This document shows positions 1 to 10,200 of a stretch of DNA of 64,000 nt, piece after piece. Position 1 is the stretch's first letter; the number at the start of each line of letters is the position of its first letter. Under the pieces are notes generated by a model. The model saw nothing but the letters and a program-made list of their open reading frames with translations, had not been told where the DNA came from and searched no databases. Position numbers and translations under genes: made by a program. The stretch spans positions 434,001-498,000 of the forward strand of contig JAGYXB010000061.1 in NCBI GenBank assembly GCA_022495005.1, read 5' to 3'. Source of the stretch: Rhyacophila brunnea. Taxonomy: Eukaryota > Arthropoda > Insecta > Trichoptera > Rhyacophilidae.

Positions 1-60
1 GGACTCGAACCCGCGTTCATTCGCGCCAATGTGCTCTACCAACTAAACTATGTACGTCCA
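1..60 (-). repeat. tRNA-like sequence (SINE head or tRNA pseudogene), cut by window edge
   Basis: Read on the minus strand, this has an A-box-like TAGTTTAGTTGG and an exact B box GGTTCGAGTCC, the two internal RNA polymerase III promoter elements of tRNAs. A short CATT/AATG anticodon-like stem is visible, but the loop is only six bases, so a functional tRNA is doubtful. The 3' acceptor side lies beyond the window start. It is either a degraded tRNA gene or the head of a tRNA-derived SINE. Confidence 0.45.
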
Positions 61-2538
61 ATCTAATTAAGATAAAATAAACTAGTAGTTCTTACGTTTT
101 TGAATTTGTAAACAAATTTAATTGCGTTAATTAATAATGTTACACTCTCAAATCTTGTAAATTATTCGTTAAATAAAAAAATAGTTTAATAAACATTTTG
201 ATTCAAATTACAAATTCATTTTTTTCATTATATTTAAATTTAGAAGACTTCTTAATTTAAATGTGATTAAATATATTCTAGATAATTTCAAAAATAGAAC
301 AGACTTGCCTACTCCATTTCGTGGAATAAGCTTGTTAATCGAATTGTATATAGGTACAAAATCCCGTTATTTTGACATAATAAATTCGCTAAATAAAACC
401 ACCTTTGCGAATACTATCTGCCAACACCCACAGCATGACATTTTACAATATCGCATTGCCACAATATAGGTAATAATATTTAATTCCTGAGCATAAAACG
501 CAAATCTAACTACCGGTGACATAAACATTAGAGACATGGCGGATATAAATGACTTCCGCGCGTGTTTGAGCGAGGTATTTAGTTATCTTATGGATTATAT
601 TATTTAGATCAGACGACAACTGAAATTTAATATTCGTACATAATATAACACAGATTTTAGTAGGTGATATTTTAAATACGATTTTCTACGTAAAAACATG
701 GCCAATGACAAGGACTTTAAGAGGGGAACAGCTACTTCCAATACATACTGATTAAAAAACCCAAAATCGTGTGACGTCATTTAAGGAGGATCGCTAACTT
801 TGCTTTATACCTGCCCTGTTTACACGTGTATGGATTTACTGCTGACAGTACCCATTATCGCGGCCGTAACAGGACAAGTTGCAAGACTACATGCATGAAT
901 CAAAAAGTTCGGAAGCTTCTGAATTTTCATGTGACTGTTGGGATTTTTCGATCTGCGCCTGCGCAGTAGAACGATAGTGGCGAACATGCCGGCAAAAAAA
1001 CGAACTACACCGCGGAGATACTCATTTTGAGGTTAACCGATTTTTATTACCTGTCAAATTGTACCATAAAATGATAACATCGCATCTCGCTTACTCTTGA
1101 AATATGAGATTGGAGAGACAGTCAGCACTTTTACGTGTGAACAGTTGTTGCCACCATAGTTTAAAATACACACTAATGCTGCTAGTAAATCCATGCACAT
1201 GTATCTACAGGCACGATTTCTAACAAGACAATTAAAACAATTTACAAATATATCGTTTTATTCAAATGATAAACAATGCATTGGTGACTTTGGAGACTTG
1301 GTGGCCAGGCTCATCGACTGATTTTTACTGCCCCCCCCCCCTATAATAAAAAATAAATAAAAACCAATAATTAAGTCACACCCTTAAACTAAAAATAATT
1401 ATTAATTAGAGGATTACTGTGATCATGACACATACCTAATAACATTAGTATCTTATTTTCTGTGCACCTACAAATACCTATATGTACGTATCTATGTAGG
1501 TTAGTGGTTATATTATGGATCCTTTTGATGTTATCTGCATAGATTTTCTATTGCTTTGGGTAATGTTTTATACTTTATGAGAAATACGTATCTCTTTAAC
1601 ATTTTGCTAAATATATTAACTGTATAACAGATTTGGATTATTTCGAGGTCTCCTTTTAAATCTTCTGACGAATCGATAGCATTATTTGCGTCAAATAAAA
1701 TCGCCACTGTCTTTTTGCTATCTGATTTCAATTAAGTCATAATTAAGCATTCACAATTAATACAGTAATCTATCTACAATCATTGTAACATTAAGACGTC
1801 ATCTTGTATAATGTAAATAAATACACGATTCATGATACCAACTTACTGGCAACGGGATTGGTTACATTACGTGTATGTACTTAATAATATTATCGCATTT
1901 AAATAATGTTATGTGCATAGAATCGGTTAACTTTGATCGGATTAGTTGACTGGTACCTATGTACTTACTGATTGATTAACATCGAATTTGCACATCATGG
2001 CTTGTTTAAAGCTATGTGGGCGCGAAATGTAGGCGCTATCCTTTATACAGTAACGAATTAAGAATATTAAATAACATCATTATTTTTAATAACTTTAAAA
2101 ATATACATACTTACCAATTAGAAAAAATCCTACAATTTGTCAATCAATTTCAATGAATTTTCACTATTCGGGTGGCTATCAATGTTGCTTTTTTTTAATT
2201 GGCTCGGTAATTCGATGTGGATCTTAGTCCCTTATAAATATATGTTTTATGACAAATGGATGTTAGCCCCACACTCAAAATATTAGGTAGAGGTGAATTT
2301 AATATTTAAGACGGTCAATAGCACCAACATAATATTTGTTATCCGATAGAATTTGCTTTATATTGCTACCCATTGGCCGATATAAATAGTCAGTATTATC
2401 AGTTATTTTAATTAAATTTCATTGTATATAATCTTTTAGTTTAAACTATTATTTTTGAGAACAAAAAGCTACACAAAACCGTCTTATAAATTTGTACTGA
2501 GTCTACATGCGATGTGGTCAGACACACGTTGAAACCAA
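61..2538. other. AT-rich stretch, no gene recognised
   Basis: No coding region is supported here. The only notable items are a GC palindrome CTGCGCCTGCGCAG (953-966) resembling the NRF-1/erect wing binding site, a poly(C) run near 1330, and a roughly 80-bp segment at about 1630-1715 that recurs at 15255-15340 and 19805-19880. Confidence 0.4.
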
Positions 2539-2539
2539 C

Positions 2540-2617
2540 ATGCGATTTGCTAGACCTCGCATTAGAGCCTGAGACCTACGACTTCACAAGCAGATACGTT
2601 ACCGATCGACCATCGCA
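2540..2617 (-). repeat. Degenerate tRNA-like SINE head
   Basis: On the minus strand this reads GCGATGGTCGATCGG, then a tRNA-length spacer, then GTCGTAGGTCTCAGG followed by a decayed B box. The arrangement and several words match the head of the SINE at 38941-39195 (GTCGTGGGTCTCAGG). The body downstream does not clearly match, so this is probably a diverged or different SINE family. Confidence 0.3.
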
Positions 2618-2914
2618 GGCGCCAATTGCGAATTGCGAACTAATGCCTCAAAACACTAATAGCACGATGTAGAACCATACTTAGGCGCGTAAGTCCCTAA
2701 TATACGCGCATATCTTTAAGAGGTCAATATCGGCAACTCAGATGGAGTTAGCCACAGTATCCATACATAACACGTTATATACAGGTAGTAAATCTACGGA
2801 AAATAACCAGTGGCTCAGAATGAAACCATTTACAATTCGGTCAAGCATGCTTAAGTAAGTCGAGTTAAATTAGCAACTCTGGATTGTATTTATTGCCCAG
2901 TTTATCCAAATCTT

Positions 2915-3245
2915 TTTTTTTAATATTAATAACCATGCCCTTGCTTTTTCGTACAAGGTGGTTGGGTGGGTTAGTTGCATTGGTGTGGGGCTAATTACGT
3001 TCCTCCATTTATATCTTTAATTTTCTTTATGGCCAGGATTAAATATTTTGTGTAGTGTTATGTGTTCTTCTATTGCTTAGTACTTCGTGAAGCTTTTGGA
3101 GGTCAATTTCGTGATTGTGCTATCTACATCAAGTCCTGAGAGTCCATCGCTCCCTTTCTAGTATAGGGCAGTCGTTGATGACATGCCACACAGTTTGAGA
3201 TGCGTTGCCGTCACATATCCAAATGGTTCTGCATCGCGCTCTAAA
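2915..3245 (-). pseudogene. 3' end of a non-LTR retrotransposon, decayed
   Basis: The minus strand encodes CDGNASQTVWHVINDCP followed by ILERER, a CX(n)HX(n)C pattern like the zinc-binding tail found after the reverse transcriptase domain of many insect LINEs. A frameshift follows, after which the reading continues with DGLSGLDVDSTI and a stretch rich in T and P ending EKARAWLL. No upstream RT motifs are present, so this is a 5'-truncated, frameshifted remnant. The clade cannot be assigned. Confidence 0.45.
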
Positions 3246-3298
3246 CCTTTTCATTTTTTTGTTATTATTTTCTCTTTATAAGATTCTTCTTTGATGGT

Positions 3299-3755
3299 AT
3301 CACAGAACAGATAATAAATAAAATTCCAATAGGCTATATACCAATACAGTACATTTTTCAGGGTTTTAAATGTGTTAATGTCTTACTTAAATGAACCACG
3401 CATTATAGATGTGCAATAGTATGTGTAATAAACCAATATTAAATGAGTGTCAATGCATAAACCGAGAGCAGTTGTCAGCATTCCACGTATGACGTATTCT
3501 TAACACGTATTTAAATTTATCCCGTATTCTTCTATACTCGAGTTCGGTTGCCTGCTTCTCCACACCCGTTAGGTATTTCAGTTCCCATTATTTCTGAGTT
3601 CCCTAGTTATTATGTATCAACAGTCATCACTGTCGTCCTCAAAAATAATCATTTTTGGTTACATGATGTGATTTTAGGAAAGATATATATTGAAATTAAT
3701 ACTCGGTACGTTCATAATTATTGTACGTTATTTTATTTTTTATCGGGGGGGGGGG
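3299..3755 (+). repeat. Unclassified dispersed repeat, copy 1 (inverted copy at 62386-62790)
   Basis: Much of this segment matches the reverse complement of 62386-62790. Shared landmarks are the ATCACAGAA start, ATTAAATGAGTGTCAATGCA, GAGCAGTTGTCAGCA, ACGTATGACGTATTC and a near-terminal TTTTATTTTTTATCG. The copies are moderately diverged with several indels. No ORF or terminal repeat is evident; it may be a non-autonomous transposon or LINE untranslated region. Confidence 0.6.
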
Positions 3756-3759
3756 TACC

Positions 3760-4780
3760 TTGTGATTGAGAATCGTGACCTGGGTGTCAGACCAAACACC
3801 TCGAGTTTTCCCGTTTGTAATCCTCCCTGCACACTATGTTCTCAATTATTTGGAGACTATTATATTAAATCATTAGGTGATCAACAAAACTTTCACTATC
3901 ACCTGTCACCAGCATTACATTTCAAATGGCTCTAGCCGCATACTCACTATATTTCAATAGTTATTTAATTACCTATCAGGTAATTGGCCGTGAAAATTCC
4001 TAATCCACTACTAGTATAATATCAACTAATTGGATTGATATAATAAATGCCTCATGTCAAATGCAGTGAAAATTTATTTCTGAGTGATGCAATGCAGAAA
4101 CACTGTTGCATTAGGTACCTATTTCAAATCATGTATAAGTTTCCGGACATGGCGCCAGGCACGCTGATAAGCAGATTAAAATTAATATTTTAATAAATTT
4201 ATAAAACATACATGAATTGTGGAATTTATCAAAAAATAATGAAATGCAAGCCTTCGTTTGACACTGTTTTTAGAAACCGTATTTCGAGTGAGTTAGGTTT
4301 TACTGATTATGACAAATGACGATTTGAATAATTTAATAAAGGCCCATACCTCACAAAATTCAATAGCCAGTGCCAATACTGTCAATAAAGGCACAAGTCT
4401 AAGATAAAATATGTATGGTAGATGGCTACCATATTAGACAAATTATTTTATAATTATATCCTTGTGTAGGTTCTGTTTTCATAAATAAAGGCCTATGTGC
4501 ATTGTTCGTCGCAAGACTATAATATTTCATAGGATAGCACTGAGTATTACTATGTGTTAGGCCCTTTTTACGTGATTACAATGTAAATTATCAGGCTACA
4601 CTAACTTTCGAATTGTATTGAAAATAATTACATGACCATAATATTAAAGTGGGTAGTCTTCATTAAGTCGAAATAGTTATGGACTAATAAATCAACATGT
4701 AGAATCTAATATAATTTATATCATCATTTTTTAAAATGGAATTCTGCATAAATTATTTTTAAGATAGTAGGTATATTGAC
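3760..4780. other. AT-rich stretch, nothing recognised
   Basis: Apart from short A/T runs I see no coding signature, structured RNA or terminal repeats here. Confidence 0.4.
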
Positions 4781-5014
4781 GCCGCGATGGCCGAGTGACA
4801 TACGCATCGGCTGATAATGTCGTGATCCCAGGTTCAAATACTGGGTCTGGCAAATACACATATTGTTTTTCAATTTGTGTTTGGGATCAGAGTATGGCCA
4901 TAATAAGTTGAACAAATGGCTAACATCCATTTCTCGTAAAAACAAAAATCTGTTAATATAAACCTCTGTGGAAACCAATATGATCATATTATTATCAGAC
5001 ATGTTCAAAAGAAG
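4781..5014 (+). repeat. tRNA-derived SINE, copy 1
   Basis: The head reads GCGATGGCCGAGTGACA (A-box-like) and CCAGGTTCAAATACTGGG (B-box-like, with a pairing T-arm), as in a tRNA. The tRNA-unrelated body starts at ACACATATTGTTTTTCAATT and matches the copy at 38941-39195 closely over about 160 bp, including TTTCTCGTAAAAACAAA and CTGTTAATA. Both end in a purine-rich GAAG tail. It would be transcribed by RNA polymerase III and mobilised by a partner LINE. The target-site duplication is not clear for this copy. Confidence 0.7.
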
Positions 5015-5734
5015 GTATGCATATCCTAATATAGCATAATAATTTTTATTTGAATATCTTCAAAAACATTTAATGTTATTTTTAATAAAAATAATATCAT
5101 GTTTCAACCCATCAAATATCACATAGTAATGTTTTTTTTTTTATATTACTTAAGACTACATAATTATATAAGTAGGTACATAAATAAAAACAGAATTATA
5201 AATTAAATTTTTCAATAACTTTACTATTGTATTGCACATTGACGCGAATTGCAGGTTAGAGTCCCGCACGAATTATGTATGATAAATAACTATGTCCTTA
5301 TCCATTTTTTTTTTAAATATTAAAATTAATCATATACGTCGTAGCAGTTTTAGTAAACTCTTGTAAAACTTACTGCAAAATTAAATCTGGCTGTTGGTCG
5401 ATTTTTATCTCTTTTTAAATCTGTCTTCGATGTGTAGGTTCTTATTTTTATAAAAGGGTTTCCTCAAACGAATAAATTTGACGGTTGGGTCCTTATTTAT
5501 ATAAAGTCTTCAGGTGCAAATGCAAAGAATGGAAATATAATAAAATGTAGATATAACGTCATATAGAATATCCATAATACGTCAGCCGAATTAATATAGT
5601 TTCATTTTAATATTACGTATACTGAGAACGCGAATTCGTTGTTATTAAACGTTGTCTAAAATAGTCCACTATTATAAATACTACTCATATTATATTAAGT
5701 AAGAGAATATCCTACTTCATGAAAAGTGGTACAG
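5015..5734. other. AT-rich target region upstream of the full-length LINE
   Basis: No gene or repeat is recognised. It ends in the 12-bp AATTCATTAATC that was duplicated when the LINE at 5747 inserted. Confidence 0.4.
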
Positions 5735-5746
5735 AATTCATTAATC
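5735..5746. repeat. Target-site duplication, left copy (LINE insertion)
   Basis: AATTCATTAATC occurs here directly before the LINE 5' end and again at 11095-11106 directly after its poly(A) tail. A perfect 12-bp direct repeat is what target-primed reverse transcription leaves behind. Confidence 0.93.
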
Positions 5747-5780
5747 CAGTCGGAAGCCAACAGCGGTGGAGTGAGGTTGT
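5747..5780 (+). promoter_or_regulatory. Internal Pol II promoter of the LINE (initiator plus DPE)
   Basis: The element starts CAGTC, matching the insect initiator (TCAKTY) at five of six positions when the preceding base is included, with A+1 at 5748. GGTTGT lies at 5775-5780, exactly +28 to +33, and fits the downstream promoter element consensus RGWYV(T). This TATA-less, fully internal arrangement is known from Jockey- and I-type LINEs and lets a full-length copy carry its own promoter. Confidence 0.6.
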
Positions 5781-6086
5781 ACAACTTCGCTTGCGTATTC
5801 GTGTCGCATTCGCCTGGTTACTCGCGAACGTTTATAAATACGTGATACAACAAAAATAATATTGTTTGTAAATGAATTTGACAATAAACTCAACATGTGT
5901 GGTCCCATGTGATTTTGACAATCAGTGCCAGTGCTTGAGAAAAGTGAAAAATATTTATTGTTGCACGGATAGTGCACTTTGTGCGGGGAGTGCGTCAAAC
6001 GCTGTGAAGCGAGGGGTTGTCCACACTGTTTTTTGTTCACACTGTTGCGCGAATTCCAAGACCGCGTGAACGGCAAAAACAATAAA

Positions 6087-6938
6087 ATGGAAAACACCAC
6101 AATGGAAGGGAATGAAACGAAAAAAACGAAGAAGAAAAGAAACGATGATGAAGAGGAAGTGGTTGGAGAAAAAGAAGAAGAATGGCAGACGGTGACCTCT
6201 GGAAAAAAACCCAGAAGAGACTCTGGGGTCACTCCAAAAGGAAACCAAAACATCGTCATGATAGCGACGGGAAGTAAAATTCCATTAAAGCTGAAAATAG
6301 CGCAGATGCTGCATAAGGCAGGAGTAAAAGTACAGAAAATTTACAATAAAAATTTAAAGACGTACATCCAAGTAGAAGACGAAAAAGAAGCAGATAAAGT
6401 GAAACAAGCTGGAGAACTCAAAGATCTCGGTTTTGTGACCAAAGAGAATGACTCCTGCTCTTATGGAGTAATAAGAAAAGTCGATATTGATATGGACCTC
6501 CAAGAACTGCAAATGGAAATCAAAAGTGATGCAAAAGTAATCAACCTTAAGAGGTTGACAAGAAAAGGTGATACAGGAGAGCTGACAAAGACCTCGTCAG
6601 TCAGTATTAAATTTGGGGAGAAAATATTGCCGAGAACAATTTACATATATGGAGTCTCTTTTGCTGTAGAACCGTATGTATTCAGGGTTATGCAATGCTA
6701 CAAATGCTGGCGATATGGGCATATCGCGAACAATTGCGGACGTACAGTAGAAACGTGCCCTAAGTGTGGTGAAAACCACAAAACCTGCGAAAAAAATGAG
6801 GAAATTACGTGCATCAATTGCAAAGGCAACCACGCGGCAAACAGCCAAAAATGCCCAAAGTGGCAAGAGGAAAAGAATTGCAAAGAAGCAATGAAAAAAA
6901 TGAACATACCTTTCAAGGAAGCAAAAAAAATATGTTAA
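6087..6938 (+). CDS. LINE ORF1 protein (gag-like, zinc-knuckle RNA-binding), zero-frame part
   Basis: The 283-residue product would bind the LINE RNA and form the ribonucleoprotein that moves to the nucleus. Residues 1-50 are charged and low in complexity (K/E/D-rich). Residues 60-190 have the mixed alpha/beta, lysine-rich look of the RRM-like domain of such proteins. Three zinc knuckles follow at residues 204-256: CYKCWRYGHIANNC (CX2CX4HX4C), CPKCGENHKTC and CINCKGNHAANSQKC. The start was chosen at the ATG of MENTTMEGN; the frame is open upstream to 5979 but without an ATG. The frame ends abruptly after KEAKKIC, two codons past an A-AAA-AAA run, while a homologous-looking continuation sits in the -1 frame. 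So the ORF is either split by a one-base indel or read through by -1 frameshifting. Confidence 0.88.
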   Translation: MENTTMEGNETKKTKKKRNDDEEEVVGEKEEEWQTVTSGKKPRRDSGVTPKGNQNIVMIATGSKIPLKLKIAQMLHKAGVKVQKIYNKNLKTYIQVEDEKEADKVKQAGELKDLGFVTKENDSCSYGVIRKVDIDMDLQELQMEIKSDAKVINLKRLTRKGDTGELTKTSSVSIKFGEKILPRTIYIYGVSFAVEPYVFRVMQCYKCWRYGHIANNCGRTVETCPKCGENHKTCEKNEEITCINCKGNHAANSQKCPKWQEEKNCKEAMKKMNIPFKEAKKIC

Positions 6939-6960
6939 ATAATAGCTATGCTGACATATT
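6923..6960 (+). promoter_or_regulatory. Possible -1 frameshift site in ORF1
   Basis: The zero-frame codons are GCA AAA AAA ATA TGT TAA. A-AAA-AAA at 6923-6929 has the phase of a canonical slippery heptamer (X XXY YYZ). Slipping back one base enters the frame that stays open to 7291. AATATGT (6929-6935) can pair with ACATATT (6954-6960), but this 7-bp stem is AT-only, weak and almost without spacer, unlike usual stimulators. A simple length change in the A8 run explains the same data. Confidence 0.4.
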
Positions 6961-7291
6961 AAAACAAAAAAAAATCGTAGGAAGAGATGAAAGCGAAACA
7001 ATTCAAAAAACTAAGGAAATCAAAAAGAAAGAAGAAGCGGTGGTAGAAGCTTCAGGCTCAACAATAATAGCTACAGGTAGTAGCGTAAAGCCTACAAAAA
7101 ATAAGAAAAATTCAAAAGGGAAGACAGAGGTTAACGCGATGGGAGAAATTATGAAAGTCTTGCTGAAAGGGGGAGATTGGCAGCAGATCATTAAACAACT
7201 AATAATTAAAGCAGTGGACTGGGTATGCAAACACTTCAAAGAAGGAAACTTAGGGGAAATTCTAGGGGAGGTTCTGCAGCAAAATGGATAG
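6929..7291 (+). CDS. LINE ORF1 C-terminal part in the -1 frame
   Basis: This frame continues naturally from the zinc-knuckle part. It begins NMLNNSYADI, and an SYA motif shortly after the CCHC region is common in ORF1 proteins of I/Jockey-type elements. A Lys/Glu-rich linker with serine and threonine follows, then a hydrophobic, probably helical C-terminus containing KQLIIKAVDWVCKHF. It stays open for about 120 codons and ends in TAG at 7289-7291, overlapping the ORF2 ATG by 8 nt. It has no convincing start of its own, so it needs a frameshift, or is the product of an indel in one ORF1 of about 400 residues. Confidence 0.7.
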   Translation, partial: NMLNNSYADILKQKKIVGRDESETIQKTKEIKKKEEAVVEASGSTIIATGSSVKPTKNKKNSKGKTEVNAMGEIMKVLLKGGDWQQIIKQLIIKAVDWVCKHFKEGNLGEILGEVLQQNG

Positions 7292-10200
7292 TAAAAAACA
7301 AATTAGGATTTTACAATGGAATGCCAGAAGTATGAAGCAAAAGAAGGATGATATAGAACTCTACTTAATAAGACAAAAAATTTCAATAGCATTAATCTCA
7401 GAGACTTGGCTGAGGTCTGAATTAGACTATCTGAAATTCAATGATTACACGATGTATAGAAAAGACAGAGGGGATGGTTACGGAGGAATAGCGATACTGG
7501 TGCATAAAACACTGGCGTCTAAAGAAAAGACCCTACAAGGCCTTCCAACTGAACTGGAGGCATGTCAAGTCGAAATCAGAGGGACACAAAAACTAAAAAC
7601 AGTGACAGCAATATATTGTAAACCCAATGTTACCATTCGGAAAAACGCATGGAGCAGGCTCTTCGATCAAATGGGAGAGGGATCAATTATGGGTGGGGAT
7701 TTCAATGCACACCACCCAATGTGGGATCATATACTTCGAGACGCAAGAGGAGAGGATGTCGCTGACGTATGTCTTGACTCTGACTTAGTAGCGATTAACA
7801 ATGGACAAAGTACCAGGGTCGCCCCTCCAAATCAGAGAGGAGCGGCACCGGATATAACATTTATCTCCAATGAGCTGGTACTGGAAACCGATTGGAAAAT
7901 AGACTCCGATACTATGGGCAGTGACCATTTACCCATTATCATCGAGTTTGTGGAAAATCAATGCCAAACAGAAATGATCCCAAGAAGAAATTACCCTAAA
8001 GCAAACTGGGAACAATATCGAGAAATCATCTCAAATGACATAGACAGACTTACAGAACCTACCAGAGATGTACAAGTAGAGTATGATAAATTGGAGGCAA
8101 TATTGAATAATGGGGCAAATTCAAGCATTCCGAGACTCAAAGTATGCAGTCACCCAAACTTTAGACCAAAACCATGGTGGAACTCCGAAGTATCAAAGGC
8201 AATCGCTGAGAGAAGGCTTGCCTATACTCGCTTCAAAAAAATCAGTTCAACAGAAAACTACCTAGAACTAAAGAAAAAGCAAGCCACAACTCGAAAAGTA
8301 ATCCTAAAAGCCAAAAGAGAAAGTTGGAAAGCATTTTGTGACTCCGTCAACTCGGAGACTTCCTACTCAGAAATGTGGAGAAAAATGAGTTGGATGAAGG
8401 GCAAATCGGGAAACAAATTCAAAAATCAACTGGATGAAAGCACGGCGTCACTCCTCCTTGAACAACTAGCAAGTAAAAGTGACGAAACGAAGGAAGAAAT
8501 TGCAGAACAGGAAACATATAATCCTAATGATACAATGAATGAAATTCTTACAGTGGCGGAACTAAGATCAGTAACCAAAAATAAAGACACTGCCCCCGGC
8601 ATGGACGAAGTTTCATATTCCATGATCGCTCAGCTGCCAGAGACCGGAAAAAATAAACTAGTGGAGATATTCAACTTAATCATGGAAACCGGAAAAGTCC
8701 CTAGGCAATGGAAGGAAACGATGATTATCCCAATCTTAAAACCAGGGCGAGACCCTACCCTAGTGTCGTCAGTCAGACCAATTGCACTCATATCATGCAT
8801 GTGCAAAACGTTCAACCAGATGATTGCAAGAAGAATCGAATGGTTTGCAGAGAAAAAACAACTATTTCATCACAATACTACGGGATTCAGAAGGCAAAAG
8901 TCGACTCTGGAAAACATAGGCAACCTAGTACTAGACATCAATGCAGCACAGGTCAAAAACGAAGTAACTCTGACAACATTCCTGGACATCCAGGATGCGT
9001 ATAATAATGTGCATGTGAAAGAAGTGTCAAGGGTGTTGAATGAATGGGGAATCGGTGGGAAGATCACTAAATATCTTAAGCAGTATTTAAATGAAAGAAA
9101 AATCACCATGTGCATTAATAATGTAAAGAAGAGTACGGTATGCTCTAGAGGCCTTCCGCAAGGAGACCCCCTATCCCCATTACTATTCAACATTCTTACA
9201 ACTGACATATTAAAGTTAATAACAAGGGTCAACATTGTACAATATGCAGATGATTTTGCACTTTTTTGTTCGGGAAAAAGAGTAGATGAATGTCAAAGGT
9301 TAATGCAGAAGAGTCTTGACGAAATAAAATTATTATTGGAAACGCGAGGCCTCAAAGTAGCTCCCAGCAAAACTAAGGTGGTACTTTTTGCCAGAGGCAA
9401 GAGACAAAACCAGCTTAACTTAAAAATCGACGGCACTATAATAGAAAGAGTAGACACTTATAAATTTTTAGGTATGAACCTGGACTATAGACTAACGTGG
9501 AAGCATCATATTAGTCATTGCGCGAATAGCCTGACACAACCTCTGAACATACTCAAAGTACTGGCGGGAGGTGGGTGGGGCGTACACCCCATTCATATGA
9601 GAAGGTTATACACGGCACTCATTAGAAGCCGATTAGATTACGGGAGCATGTTTTACCACTCCGCTGCAGAAACTAATTCGGTGAGGCTAGATCGCATCCA
9701 GTCCAAAGCATTAAGAATATGTGGAGGATTTATCAGGACAACGCCCATTCACGTGCTACAAGCGGAACTCAGCGTACCTCCACTGAATGTCAGGAGATGG
9801 GCACTGGCTACCAAGACATGGATGAAGTGGAAATCTATAATAGATAACCCCATATTGGCAAAGGTGAAACTCCTATACGAGCTCGTTGAAAGCAATACAT
9901 ACTATGAGAAAAGAAAGCTCCCACTACTGGTAGGAATCCTTAAAGCCACAGAAAGTTGGGAGGTATTAAATACAAAATGCCTAGGTATGTATTCGCTGAG
10001 GAGGCCAGTTGGTACCTACGACCTCAGCTCTGTTATCCAACTAGAGGTCAAAGGAATAGACAAACCAAAACGGAGCATAGTATCCGATAAAGCAAGAGAG
10101 CGTGTCGAAAAAATGCTGACAGAGAGGTACGCAGGATGGAGCCACCTTTATACAGATGGATCCAAAGATCAGAATAGAGCAGGAGCAGCTCTTGTGATAC

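Noticed and set aside
5220..5275. GCAGGTTAGAGTCCCGC as a possible tRNA T-arm
   Set aside because: No A box at the right distance and no acceptor stem.
5741..6259. Long minus-strand open frames (172 and 97 codons) over the LINE 5' region
   Set aside because: They are antisense to ORF1, very rich in F and S because the sense strand is A/G-rich, and show no domain.
8708..9235. Open frames of 98-121 codons on both strands inside ORF2
   Set aside because: Shadows of the intact RT frame, without recognisable motifs.
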